64,000 bases of DNA, taken from NCBI GenBank assembly GCA_013365325.1, contig JABVXV010000006.1:496001-560000 (forward strand), read 5' to 3'. A model generated the notes under the pieces. That model searched no databases. It worked only from the letters and a program-made list of their open reading frames with translations, and was not told the origin of the DNA. Source of the stretch: Dipetalonema caudispina. Taxonomy: Eukaryota; Nematoda; Chromadorea; Rhabditida; Onchocercidae. Shown piece after piece: positions 1-13,510 of this stretch. Position numbers and translations under genes: made by a program. How positions within the stretch are numbered: position 1 is the first letter of the stretch; every line of letters begins with the position of its first letter.

Positions 1-2523
1 ACAGAAGTAAAATTCTTTATTAAATCGTCAACAATAAGAATTAGGTCAGCGGTGATGAGAAAACAAAATTTGCACATTTCAATTTTTGCTTTTCCTACAA
101 ATACGGTATGACTGCAACAGTTTTCCAAAGATCTGGAACACATTTCGATAAATTTCTAATACACTTCATGCTTCATCCAAAAAAAATTTAGAATTGAACA
201 ATAAAATTTGAAGAATCTAAGATGTTTCTTAATTTAAAGAATATTTCTTAAAATCAATATTTGTTTAGAAATAAGGTAGGAACATTGAGTAAAGTATAGT
301 AAGTCCAATTTTTGTTCTCAATTTTGAAATGGCAACCGTCTGCAATATGAACGATGTACAAATCCGTTATTTAATGGGAATTTTTGAAACAAACGGAGAG
401 ATCAAAAAATTGTGATTTAAATGAAAATTGTAACTATCGGGCAATAAATGGCAATGTTACAGCGTAACATTTTACCCATCCACTTTTTTGATTTTTCATT
501 TCATTTTAAGTAGTCTGCAATGTATTAATATACTGGAATTCATTAGGTTACAAAAATTACCTATGTTGAGTAGGATAATTGTAATGAGATATCTTCATAG
601 GCGGGGGAGGAGTAACATTTGTTGAGCACATTTATTTTCATATTACCCAAATGCACTCGACTATTTCCTTTAATCACAAATGCCATTGACTTTTATTGAG
701 CGTCTACAAACACATTTGTATCTCAATAATGGCATGAATTTTAAAATTTCAATTTTTTGAAATTTTAGTTGTATTTAGGGGAGGAAAATTTGGAAGTGTT
801 TGAGAATGATGAAATTTCTTGAAATATTCTGGTCTGTTTCGGAAAGAAGGAAATCCCAGAAAGTTAGTCGCACATGATGAACTGGATAGTAAGGCAGGAT
901 GGATTTATAATTAGGTAACTTATCTTCATAAAGAATCAACATAACTTTCCTGACAGGTTTTGCTGATTTTTTTTTTTTACTTTTCATTCAATTCTGACAG
1001 CAATCTGGTACCTACCGTTTGCGATAACTTGAAAAAAGAATCTCTCTTTATCGTTATCATAACTATATCATTACGTAATCTTTATCCTTTCTAATTAAAA
1101 GGAAAGCTTGATCATAGATGATGAAGATTAGCATCAATATAAGAAGAAAATGCTGTTGGAATAAAATCGGAGAAATTCGAAAAGGAAAAAATTGAACAAG
1201 AAAAATCAATATTAAAAAATTCAAGAAAAGATGTCTGGACATGTTGAAGAGAGATACACATAAATGGCTTTTGTCACTACCTTGAAAGAGCAACTATTTT
1301 CTACTTTTAATGACATTTGATCATTTTGATTGATCGATTGCGTCAACATTAACCTTCACCTACAAGTAACAGTCATGAATAAGAGTATAATTAATAATCC
1401 TGATAAGCAGCGATAACAGAATAATGGAACATTTCGCATGCTAGAAATTTAGGCCTGCATTTTTCAGCTAAGACTAAAATAGCAGTTTTAGTAGGATAAA
1501 AAGTGTAAGTGAACTTTTCACATCAAATCCTACAACTCAACAATAAGTTGGATTCTGTTGATCTTCTCAAGTTTCCACCTGTCTAAATTACATCCATCCT
1601 AATTCAAGTATGCAGATAAGCGGGTCACAGTGAAAAGTAATATGATGAATTAGCAAGTGACTTTTTTAGAAACTTATAAGTTAAGTTTGATCAGTGTTGA
1701 GGATCACACAGATTAGATTTGATGATCAGTGCTAGTACTTTCAGACTAGTTGTTATCAACGAACCACAAACAGTGATAGCATTTTTGTGGACAGTTCCTT
1801 ATTCCTATCACTTATCCATGTTACTTGTTATTATATTTTGTGGAGCAATTTGCATAATTATCCACCGTTGGCAATTTATTGACGTATTTTTCGAACAATA
1901 ATCTTTGAGGTAAAAAAAATAATTCGCCATGAATTGATTATTTCTCACATATAAGGCAATAAGTATCCTTCTTGACAAATAATAATTGTGCGCAAAAAAC
2001 TACCACCACAACTATGAATCTTTCTTGGATGGACCAAAATTTTCTCGTCCTTAAAGAATTGTCCTTTGAAATATTTTATTAGTGAGGAATACATTCGGAA
2101 TCTTCATTACTTTTTAATCTCTTTTTTTTTGATGTCTTTAATCATTTGAAAAAAAAAAAAATTTTTAAGAACTCTAACGAATTTAATGGGAAATCGAAAT
2201 TTATTCCTGCATTGACTATGCATTGGAGATATCTTTTAAATAGGAAAGTAAGATAAAAAAATTTTAACTAATAAGGTTATGCTTAAGAAGAAACTACAGT
2301 GTCTTTTTATTTTTAATAAAACTTGCCAAGTTTAAAAAAGAAATTTTCAATTTATCAGGGAATATATGCAAGTAATTTTCTTGCAAAATAATTACTGCTA
2401 AGAATATTATTTTATTAATCGAATCATTTCAACTGATATTTATATATTATCACTAAATCTGGTCATTATCCGTTCCAGATTTCAAGCTTAATGTTAATAC
2501 TGCTTCGTTTACACTTAATGAAC
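1..2523. other. Upstream region with no supported gene
   Basis: AT-rich sequence with only short open frames on either strand. The longest (775-987 minus, 1063-1293 minus, 1719-1901 plus) have no recognisable domain, no convincing splice partner and no coding-like composition. It probably belongs to distal upstream DNA of the Girdin-family gene. The 1719-1901 frame would encode a 60-residue peptide with one hydrophobic segment, which is not enough to call a gene. Confidence 0.6.
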
Positions 2524-2590
2524 ATCTCCTTGGCAACCGCATTTAAAGAGCCAATCTATCAGTGATTCATTGATCGGTTTCCATGGAGAA
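2524..2590 (+). promoter_or_regulatory. Probable promoter with two X-box (RFX) motifs and a CCAAT box
   Basis: Positions 2524-2537 read ATCTCCTTGGCAAC, which fits the degenerate RFX X-box consensus RYYNYYWWRRNRAC at all 14 positions. Positions 2577-2590 read GTTTCCATGGAGAA, which fits 13 of 14. A CCAAT box lies between them at 2551-2555. In C. elegans, X-boxes are bound by DAF-19/RFX and mark genes of ciliated neurons, and GRDN-1 acts at the ciliary base there. The motifs lie about 1 kb before the inferred start codon at 3611, farther than usual, but an acceptor at 3591 leaves room for an upstream noncoding exon. The motif match is seen; the function is inferred. Confidence 0.4.
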
Positions 2591-3610
2591 TAAAAAGGTT
2601 CTCCGTACAATATCGGTTGTGAAAATCTGTTCTTATGCTTATTTTTGCAAGCAAAAATACTACTTTATTATCGATCTTAAAGTTGATATTTTGTAACATT
2701 TCGACTCGTCTAATATTGGAAAATTTAAATTATCCGGCTGCTAGGCTCCTGAGATTCAAAACTTAAACCGTGATTTCAGGAGGCTTGAGAAAGCCAAGAT
2801 ATTGTAGAAACTGGCGAAGACTAAATAATTCAAATTATCGATAGATTAACCTATTAGTGGATTAATCAAAATAGGTATTTTAAGCCTATCCCAGAAAAGA
2901 ATATATGGTAGCGCCAGATATTGTTGTGTACCTATCAGGATCTTTGTCTCAGACAAGGTTCGTATCTCATACAGAATGTTTCACCCGGTTTTTTTTTTCC
3001 TGTAAGGGAAATACCAGTTTTCAGTAGGAAGTTTACTTTACCGTTTCCTTATGCCACCTATATAAAAGTAATTTCAATTAGTTCTATTTTTTCCACATTG
3101 TCCTGATAGTATTTTCAACCTTTCCTCTCGCACCTGCATTGACCTCTTCTTCGCGACTCTCTCCAAATTTGATCAAAGTTCAAAAGGCGAACATTCCCAA
3201 TTTACTATCTTTTATAATTCTATCAAAACATTATGGAAAATGCATTCTTAGACCGTTTTTTCTTTGGTTTTTGTATTTGAACCGTTTTTCAGCATCAGAA
3301 ACTCTAAATTCTATCAAATTTACTTTGTAATTGTAATTAATCCTTTCTTCTAATATTATAAAAAATGAAAAAAAATACAAAGTATATTTACATTCTGTTC
3401 ATTTTTTTTGAAACAGTTTTATTACGAAATTTCAAAATTACAAAATTAATTTAAAATCTTCCATTAATCTCATAAAAGATCTATAAGATATCTTCTGCAT
3501 TTACGAAATATTTTACATATCATAGCGTGGTGAAGCATCACTTTATATGAACAAGCATTTACAGTAAGCTAATTTATTGCGCTTTATTCAGGTTTAGATA
3601 AAGGTACGGT

Positions 3611-6600
3611 ATGCTTCAATTATGCAATAATTGCAAGGAAGAAGATAAAAAAAGAGGAGAAGAACAATTTTGGAAGAAACCGCTTGGAGCATGGATAAAG
3701 TTAATATTATGGTTAAGCGTAATTACAACGAATTCCGTTCAATTTTCTTCTTTTTATTTTTTTATTTTTTGAATTCCTTACCTTAAGATTTTCTCAAACA
3801 TAGCTTTTTAAGATAGCAAACATTCATTTTTGATATTATAAAACATAATATTGCATCCAGTTGAAGTAAAATTTCTCTTTCTTTCTGAAATTTCTGGCTT
3901 ACCAAAATCATTTAGAATCTTTTAAAAAACCTTCAAGGCAAACCTCAGATATAAGAATACTTAAATTCGAACATTTAATCGTTTTAGAGATTGTATTATT
4001 GGATCGGATGCACTACTCCCGGAAACAGCATGGCGAACGGAAGCGTGCCGTGGACATGTTTTACGATTCTCGGAACTCTGCGACGGTTTCGTTTTCAGTC
4101 TTCTCTTCGTTTTCGTGTAAGTTTTTTTTCTTTGATTTGTTGTATTTGCAAAGAAAAATTTTTTGGGAACTAATAGCCAACTATCACAGTATCCATTCTA
4201 CCTTGTAGTGTTGTGTCCACTTTCTTGCCCAGTATAACGTCCACTCTCTCATTTAGCATTCATTTGTTTGAGGTTTTCTTGAGTTGCAAATGCACACTTG
4301 ACCTCACTTACTGGAATTAAGAGCCTCTTAATTTTATTGTCGTATCCACTCTGCCGTTCAATTGCAATAAAATTAAGAACCGAAAGACTTCTTAGGAGGA
4401 TTGAAATAATAGTTGTAAGTATCCTTCAACATTCATTAACCGTCAAATAAATTTTTAATTTTCACCTCTTCATTGCATATGTTAATACGTTGTGAGCGGA
4501 GTATGAAAAATCTTTTGAATGAAAAGGTAGTTAATAGACTTATAAATTTACATTTTAAAAAAAAAAGAAAATGTAAGTTTAAGCAAATAAAAGATGACAT
4601 TTCAGGGAGCCAGATACATTAAATTTGATAGTAATGCGTAATGGAGAAAATTCATTCTCAGATAGAGCAACCAATTTGAAAAGATTTTCAATACTACTGG
4701 AAAATATTCGGAAGTTTTATCGAGTAAGTCTTCTAAGCAGAGATTGAAATTTAAATTTTGAACAATGAGTTATCTTCTATTATAGCATTATTGGGATTTA
4801 TTAAACAGTATATAGCAGATATTACTGTTCCAGATTCATCCAGAATTATTTCTGCTCAATCAATCTGTTGATCGAACAGATTGAGGGAATTTCTCATAAT
4901 TATTTTTAAACATATAAATTCCTTCGTTTGTCATCGGCAGTAACTACCATGCCAAAAATTTACCTGCAAATAGCAAGGTACCATGATTAATGAAGTGTAA
5001 TCAACTAATTATTACTATGCAATTGGATAAAGCTATAGGATTAAACTTCATTTGTTTACCTAATTGACTTATTTTTAAGTTATTTGCATTTGAGAACCTA
5101 TAAAGTTTGCATTTGTACAGCGGAAAGATTCAGATGATTGATTGTAAAAAGAGTAGTGAAGATGGTGTGAATGATAAAAAGTATCATTCATCCTTCTTCC
5201 ATGTCCTATGGGTCTTTTCTATCGCCAATTATAGAAGTATAATTCTCGAATAACTATTAATATGAAAGAAATTGAAGGAAATTTTAAAGTTTTCAGAAAT
5301 CTTTCAAAGTTATTAGATTTTTTAATCTGCCATTTCCATTCAAAAATCAAAGTTCTTTCAAAAGAATTGATAGTGCAATTTCTTTTTTATGAAAATTAAT
5401 AAAATAATCCATAAAAAAGGTCTGGTTGAATTATTTTATTTATGAATCTATTTTGTCGCCAACTTTTTTAAAGTTATTGTAAGAAATTTATTTGCAGCAC
5501 TTTTTTTTTCTTGCTAATTCTACATCCTGAATCTTTTAAAATATGTACTTCAATTAAATCAGATTTTTTTTTTCTTTAATTGCTATGAAAATAAGTTGTA
5601 ATATCCAGTTATATTATTGTACGAAATTATATGGTCAACCGGTTAATTTACGAAAATAACATTAGTTATTTTCGTAAACGTAATGTAAAGGAAAGGGGAA
5701 ATATAAAAAGAAAAAAAGAATGCTTTGAAAATTTATTTTATTCAATTCATTTATTACTGTGTGCTCTTAATTCTTCTGCTTAAATTGCAATATAAAATAA
5801 AATTTAGGGAAAGATTACTTGTGATTGATTGATTTTTCATTACTTCTGCAAAATTTTCAGATTAATTTAGTTCTCATTTCTGAGAGCCATTTTGATCATT
5901 ATCACAAAAATGTCATAAGTCGTAAGTTGATTATTTTTCAGTTGGTTAACTTATCGCTATCGTCATTATTCAATGTTGCTGCTTTTTTCAGTGATTATTG
6001 ATGATTTTTTAGAATAAATTCATTGACCAATATTTACACATTTACATTATGCTTCAAGGAAACTTAAATTTTCTTATCGAAACATCTAAAATAAGAATTT
6101 CAGTAAAATATTCGCCATGAGGATGAGAAAAATTGGATAATTTCTGCTCAGGCTATTATTTGCTTTTTGTGATCAACAAGTGTCCCATATTAATTGTTTT
6201 ATTTGTTTGACCAGTATCTCTCCATTTCAGTCCAGAAAGATTGAAGTAAGATAGTTGGTAGTAATAATATTTATTTAGTAAAACTATAAACAGCCTTTCT
6301 TTCTGTTTGTTTTTGGTGGACATTACTAAACAATAAAACATTCTAAGTAATATTCCTTATTGACACATATACATATTCAAGTCAAATTAACAAAAACTTT
6401 TACTTGAAATTTTAAATCTTGGAAGATTTAAAGGTTTCTTATTTATATGTTTTATAAATTCAGCCTTCAGAATCTCAGATTTTTGATTCTTGGCTTCCTT
6501 CTCATTTCAAAATCAACAAGTTATTTTATAGCTAAAAGATTTGTCTGAGTCATAATCTTTATCTTACAATTAGATCAGAAGTTAATCCTAGAATTCGTCA

Positions 6601-9600
6601 ACTCAATTTGTCTAAAAGTTCACAATTATAAAGCTGTGTTGTATAAATGCATATATCCAAAGAAGATGTCAAATGGCGTCAGTTCTTTTTTTCAAATTTT
6701 AGGTTGTAATATACTTTTGAAAATCACTATGTAATGATAATGCTGTAGTTGTTTCTCGTAACAATCTATCACTGATACCATTAACTCCATTCATAACAGT
6801 CGGTTTAAGTTTGCCTACAAACTGTTTTTCTTCTAGTACTGATAACCGATAATGCTTAACCTATTTTATTCATTTATCAAAATCACATAAAATTTACAAG
6901 AAATTTCACGAAAAAAAGCACTCTAATTTGAAATGTGCGCTCATCATAAAAGTTTATTTGTAGTATTCTTTTGTACAAATATTACAAGTCTAATTTAAAT
7001 AAAGGCTGAACGTTTCGTCAACCAATGGAATGTTTATTGTATTGTGAAGGTTACACTGATCAAATGATCTTCCTCTCTCCACCTTTAATGGATTGTTGTT
7101 ATCACACGCCATACCGGACTTAACAAGGATGATGGCCTTGCAATTTGACCGATTTCACACTATCCCATCCATGGTCACACCATTTCCAAAACAATTCTAT
7201 TCAAAATGCAATAATTCATATCTTCTTTATTATTTTAATCTATCCAATTAATATTTAAATTAATATTAACTGTTTATTTAATTATTGGTCAAGAATTTTG
7301 TCGTTTTCACTTTTCGGTATTTTCACATTATTAGCTTTATTTTCATGACGTAACAATTGAACTGTTTCACACTTACGAATCACAAAGGTAAGTTAAGTAG
7401 TCAATCATTGAAAATTGCAATCATCATTTAACAAAAAGTGAGAAATCAAGTTAATAATATTAAAACACATACAAATATGCAAGTCATTTGCGTGAAATTA
7501 ATTTCGCCATTCGTTCCCTTTTGCAATTACTTTTAATTTTTTTCAGAAGAATTAAATTTCCACTCATATATTCATTCGATGACTGTTTGTTTATCATTAT
7601 AGTTCTCTTCTTATCTTCACGTGTCACCTGTTTAGATTAATTTAATGAATGGACATATCACTTTACAATTCATAAAGAAAACTTTTATTTGTCACTACAC
7701 AGATGTCCTAAATTTGGCACTAATATCGTAGAGGAATGAATAAATTGAATGTCTTCTAGAAAACATTTAATCCATTTTTAAAGAAAAACTTCAAATCGAA
7801 AACGATTAATGAGAGTGGTGATCTTCAGCTATAAATTTTGAGGAATATTCCATGAAATTTTGGCTTTTTAGTAAATAAAAAGATGACCTCAATAAATTTA
7901 AGTACATCATTTTTCACTATTAGTTTAAGTTTCTTTTTTTATTAAGTTTATTGCTAGAATGAACGGATTTATATGCTAAACATAAATTCAAAAGAAGTCG
8001 GCTTTCATTATGAGTCTCAAATAGGTTTGCAGAGTTTGAAAGATTAATAAACAATTTCAAAATGGATTTTTTGAAAAACTTTTTGGATTGCTCAAATTTG
8101 TAATTAAATTGATGAAAATCAATTTAATAAAAATTGTTATATTTGATATTATTAATATGCTAGTATTTTAGCAAAATCTGTAAGAGTAATGGAATGGCAT
8201 TCGAATTAAAATAATATGAACAAGGAAGATTTCGGTTCAATTCTACAAGTATCAGAAGTTCAGTAGTAGTTCGGAGTGATAGAAAATAAAGGAGGTCAAC
8301 TAAAAGCTGCCACCCATTAACGAAATTAACGGAAGAATTTTGGGTAATTTGGATGATGCGGAAAATGAATTACATTACAGCAAACAACAAAATTATAGTT
8401 CTTTTGAAATTGAATGAATGGTGCCACTATAAATTTTATTATTCATTGCAGAAGCAATTAAACAAATTGATTGTGATGCCGATACCGGATCTCCTGACCA
8501 TTGTACGGAACCCGTATCCCGGTTCGTTTCTTTTTATTCTCTTTTCTTATCTAATACTTCACAATTTCTCTCGTTTTGTCTTTTTCTTTACAATACTATC
8601 ATTCGGTAGGATTATCATGGCATTCATGGTTACGTATCAGATTAGCAATGATTTAGCAATGATCTTTCCAAAAAAAACTTCTTGTTTCAGTGGTCAATTA
8701 AATCTGTCATTTGTCCCTATGCTTTTACTATCCAATATTCCGCCTTGGTTATTTTCCCCTAATTAGTACAATAATATATCAATAATTTTGAATTGGAGAA
8801 ATTTAGTTCTTTCCTTTTTTTTGAAATTCCCTCTCCCCCAGTATGGTTATCTTAATTGCTATAGTATTTTGATTTGATAATCGATTTCTTCGAATCGCTT
8901 AATTTTCTGAATTAAATCTTTACAATAAGTAAAATTGCGTCAGGTCTTCCTATCGTGAATCAATCATCTTCATTTATAAACTGTCGTCTCACAAATTCCT
9001 CCCTCACGTACGTGATTCGTCAATCCTTTACGTACATGTCATCTTAACGATAGAGCTATTTTCTTTTTTAGAATATAACTATCATGTTGAATAATGTTGA
9101 AATTATGTGAAAATTAAATTCTTACTTCTTCCAATCAAAAATTTTTCAACATTCAAGCATAAATAATAACTGTCACTAATCCATACATATCGCTATATAT
9201 TTCCATGCAAGTGTTCCAGTGCATATGGAAAAATATATATGCAAAACAATGCTGGAGCTTTGGTAGATGGAAAAGCAAATTTAAGCTTTTAAAGTATTAT
9301 GTAATAAAGAACGATGGGTAAAATACTTATTTGTGAGAAAAAGAGAGAGAGAGAAAGAATTCAACCGTAGTAAATGCTCGATCTTAGAAATTTTTCGTCT
9401 AATTATTCTTGTCGTCATATAATTTTATTACCGTATAAATGTTCGGTATTAAATCTGATAACCGATAGTATAGCTGTTGTTGAACAGTTGTTGAAACAAT
9501 TGAGAAGAGGTGAAAAAGAAATTTTATGCCGGATGATGATACTCGATATGCGAAATTGACAGGGTATTTAAATTTATTCCGATATCAAAATATACTTATC

Positions 9601-12600
9601 CGACAAATCATTTCAAATATTCTATCTTTTCACAGCCAAGCTTGCAATTTAAAAGACTGTGGAGCACAAGGAATAGTAATGAGATAAGTAAGAGCTATGT
9701 AATTAAATTTGTTTCTCTTTTTTAAGACAATTTTTGACGAAATAAAATTCTTATATTCTAATGGAATCAAACACTTAAGAAGAGAAAGTTTAAATAGCTC
9801 AAATTAATTTAAAGGAAATTAAAAGTGTAGAATAAGAAATCCACCTCTAATTAACGAAATTTCTTTAAATTAATTATATTAAGTAGTTTTTCGGAAATGA
9901 AAAAGGTTACTTACTTAAGCTTTCCCTTCTTAAATTCTTCATCCATTTCACTATGCAACTATATTTTGCTAAGTAAATATCTTCTCTTGCTTGACAAGCC
10001 TTATCGGAAGTAAGCAATATTCATTTATCCATAATTATTCACTATTATGTGTCATCTTAATGCATTAAAAAATTGGGAGGAAGGTAGCACGTCGTGACCC
10101 TGTCGAGTTGAAAGGTCGATTGAACAAAGCTCCTATCCTTTCTCTCACCTATTGTTTGGCTTACCTTTGCACATAGTGGAATAGAATCGGTCACTCGATC
10201 ATCGCCTATGGGTTTACCTCTGACAAAATCCTTATTTACCCGGATGTAGTTCGCTTTTTCAAGGTTACTTGTCATATTAATTTCTCATTAAATTTTATTT
10301 CCATAGATAATTGTCTTAGAATAATAATATACATTAGTAGAAAGATTGTTTACTTAATTTCTAGGCCAAGATCAATCCAGTTAAATTACCCTACCAAACT
10401 ATTACTTACTGTTTTAACTTCATTATGGTAATTAGCAATCAAATTTTTATTTATGCATTTTATATGATTGCAAACAAACAATAGATATCATTAATTTTCA
10501 ATCATTTTTTGCATCATTGCTCAATGAAAATATTCACTAATGGGCATGTTTGTCTGACCCTCAATTTCAAAGTATAAATGTTCCATATCGGTGATGAATG
10601 TATTTTTGTTGAATTTCTTGCATAGATGGATCATAAATGCATTATATCATATGCGATATATTTTAGCAACAATTGATCCTATTTTAATATTTCTGAAGTT
10701 TGTGAACTTATTTGATCGACAGATATAAACAATATGAACCGCAAATTTGTTTAGGAATTTATATATACATTTCCTTCATCTTCTTGTCCCTTTTCCCGCA
10801 ATCTGTTATTCACCTTCTTTCCATCTTTTCATTCATAAATATGGCATGTTAATGCAACACACAAATGTATTCATTCATTCTCGAGAATGTTGAAAGGACA
10901 CATATCATCAAATTTTCCTAACTCTATCTTCTAGACCTACACAGGAAATGATAGATTTGTCCTCTCTTATGATAAACAAAATTCATTCATCCCTGTCTCT
11001 GTCATATCACTCTCGACTATCCTATCCTTTAACCTCATATTATTGCTTGATTTTTTCTGATGAAATTTTTGCACATACATTCCTTTTTTACTTTCTTTCG
11101 TTATACAAATAAAAGTTAAATTTTTCTTCCATTTTTGTTCCCATTGGCGACTGTCGGTCTGTGCTACATTGCATTAAACTAGTTATCTTTGAAAATCACA
11201 CTTGCCGAAAAACTGTTTCCACTGAAGTTTTTGCATTTCCAGTTTTTACAATAACAATAAATTTCATTTCTTCTAAGAGTTTTTTATTGCAATTCAATTT
11301 TATAAACAGATAAATGAACTTTTAGAGAATTATAGGGTTATAAAGATCGACTTGTAGAATTAAAGAAATATCGTTCGATCGTATATGGGAATTTTGTAAT
11401 AAAGATCTCCGATCGGATTGTGATGAGATACGAAACAAACGTGGAGACGGAGAATAGATAGCCTTGTTGTCTGGCACTGATGTCACTATGGTTCATGTCC
11501 AATAATCATATATCACTACATCACATTTAAATCATGTATCAATTTCTATATTTAATTATTACTTTCATTCAGACTATCGTGAAATGCTACACTATCTTTT
11601 CCTCTATTTCCTCTCATCTTCTCTGTCCATTTCATTATGGTCACTCTAATTCAATTATTCTTACAACAGTTTTCTACCAACGGTTTCAACTTCATTACAT
11701 CTAATAAGTTCGTAGCTTATATTACATAGGTAAAAGGACTTGGCCAATCACTTCTCTGCTATTTTTCAAATATTAAATTCATTTCACCGTTATTCATAAA
11801 AGCGCTAAAAAAATTCTTTCTTTATTAAATATGATAGAGTTAAACAGCCGTATTTGTTTGACGTGAAACGAATACGACTTTTAAATTTCCGACCAATGCA
11901 TTCACAAAATTTGAGCTTCATTGGTTTTATTATCTGTCATATCATTCTGAAAAAAAAGTAAATTTCCAAAGATTATGGCCTAATAATAGCTGAAATGATA
12001 TCTTAAAATTACTTCACTTGAGACTAAATAAAGTGAAAGTATGAGTTACCTTTGATAGAGATGATGGAGGTATCAAATTTCAATTTTACGTTTCAGTAAA
12101 TTTGATATCTTTGATAGGTTATTTTGTTACAGTATATTTAAGGAGAGTAAATTGTAAACATGCCAATGTGTGAAATTATCAATATGATCCATTCCGTCTA
12201 ATATTGCTGCGATAATCCGAATCGAAAGATGTAGAAAGAGTTATTGGTTGTTTGCTTTACTATTCATCACTCTTCCTTATGCTGTCAATTATACAAAAAC
12301 TTTTCCAAAACAAACGCTGACCTTTGACAATAAATGGTCATCCATTTCATGCTTCACTAGAATGATTGCAAATTGTTTTGTATTGTTTCAATATTTTTAT
12401 TCATTTTATCTTTGATATGCAAAAATCAAATGATTCGAAAAAAACAAAAAATGATTAACATGAATAGGGGCATATGAAGAAGATTATGTCATATTGAGCA
12501 AAGGTGATATAATTATGTATGAAAAAGTTATTTCTGTTACTTCTAATATGCAAAAACTTTAAACTGGAATTTTGGATAAAATTCTCACATAGTGGATTGT

Positions 12601-13447
12601 TGAATTTTAGGTAAAGATAGAATAAAGTTTGAGAGGTATGCAACAGAATCATTTAAATCCGAAAATGGTATAGTTAACAGCTGCTCATCTTCGTCAGAGG
12701 TGAGCAGAAGAGAGTTTTTGATTGGCTCTTTGTGTCAGATCACCATCAGCGCTCACTCAGTTCAGAATATAAAAGCATTCCATTTTTCTCTTATTTCATC
12801 CTCGATTGCATCCTTTTCCTTTCATTTTACAACGAAACAATCTGATCTTTCTGGAGAGATTGCAAGGAACCTCTAAGGTTAGTGTTAGGAGAAGAATATC
12901 TATTTAAAATATCTATCGAATAAAATTTTCATTTAATATTTGAAATACGAATTAGGGCGATTCGTATGATTTAACAAATTATAGTTAAGTTTCAACCTGA
13001 AGAATATACATTTCCAGCTTATCATATTCCGCTGAATTACTGATATTTAAAGTCAATTTATCACACTGATCATAATTTTTTTTCATTTCAATAATAAATG
13101 GGATTTCTCTCCCCCTTTCTCTCTCTTTCTCAATAGGCTTTTTTGTACTTATAAGTCAAAAGCATTCACAAGTGTTGTTATGTCCACTGATCGGATCTTT
13201 GATCAAGCTTTTGATAGGAATCAACGATAGCTTTATCCATTTCTGCAATTACTATGCTAAAATGAATTTAGTAATCTCCAATGATTTATTTATTGATCCA
13301 AATTTGTGTTCGTTATAATCCAATTTTTTTGCAATCACTGATCTTTCTGTCTTTTTATTCTCTTTGCTCTTTCGAAAAAAATGAATTCCGCGAAACGGAT
13401 AAGATTAACATTTCCTGATTGTCCAACACTGGTTTTTCATCACTATT

Positions 13448-13510
<63 letters not shown>

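Noticed and set aside
1719..1901. 60-residue frame with one hydrophobic segment
   Set aside because: No family, no upstream start context and no neighbouring exon. Such frames are common in AT-rich DNA.
8353..8451. Open frame running into exon 4 from upstream, reading KFYYSLQ before the exon
   Set aside because: It resembles the family's KxYYQ segment by chance. The TTGCAG acceptor at 8451 and the upstream exon at 4606-4723, which already supplies NIRKFYR in the right phase, show that this stretch is intron.
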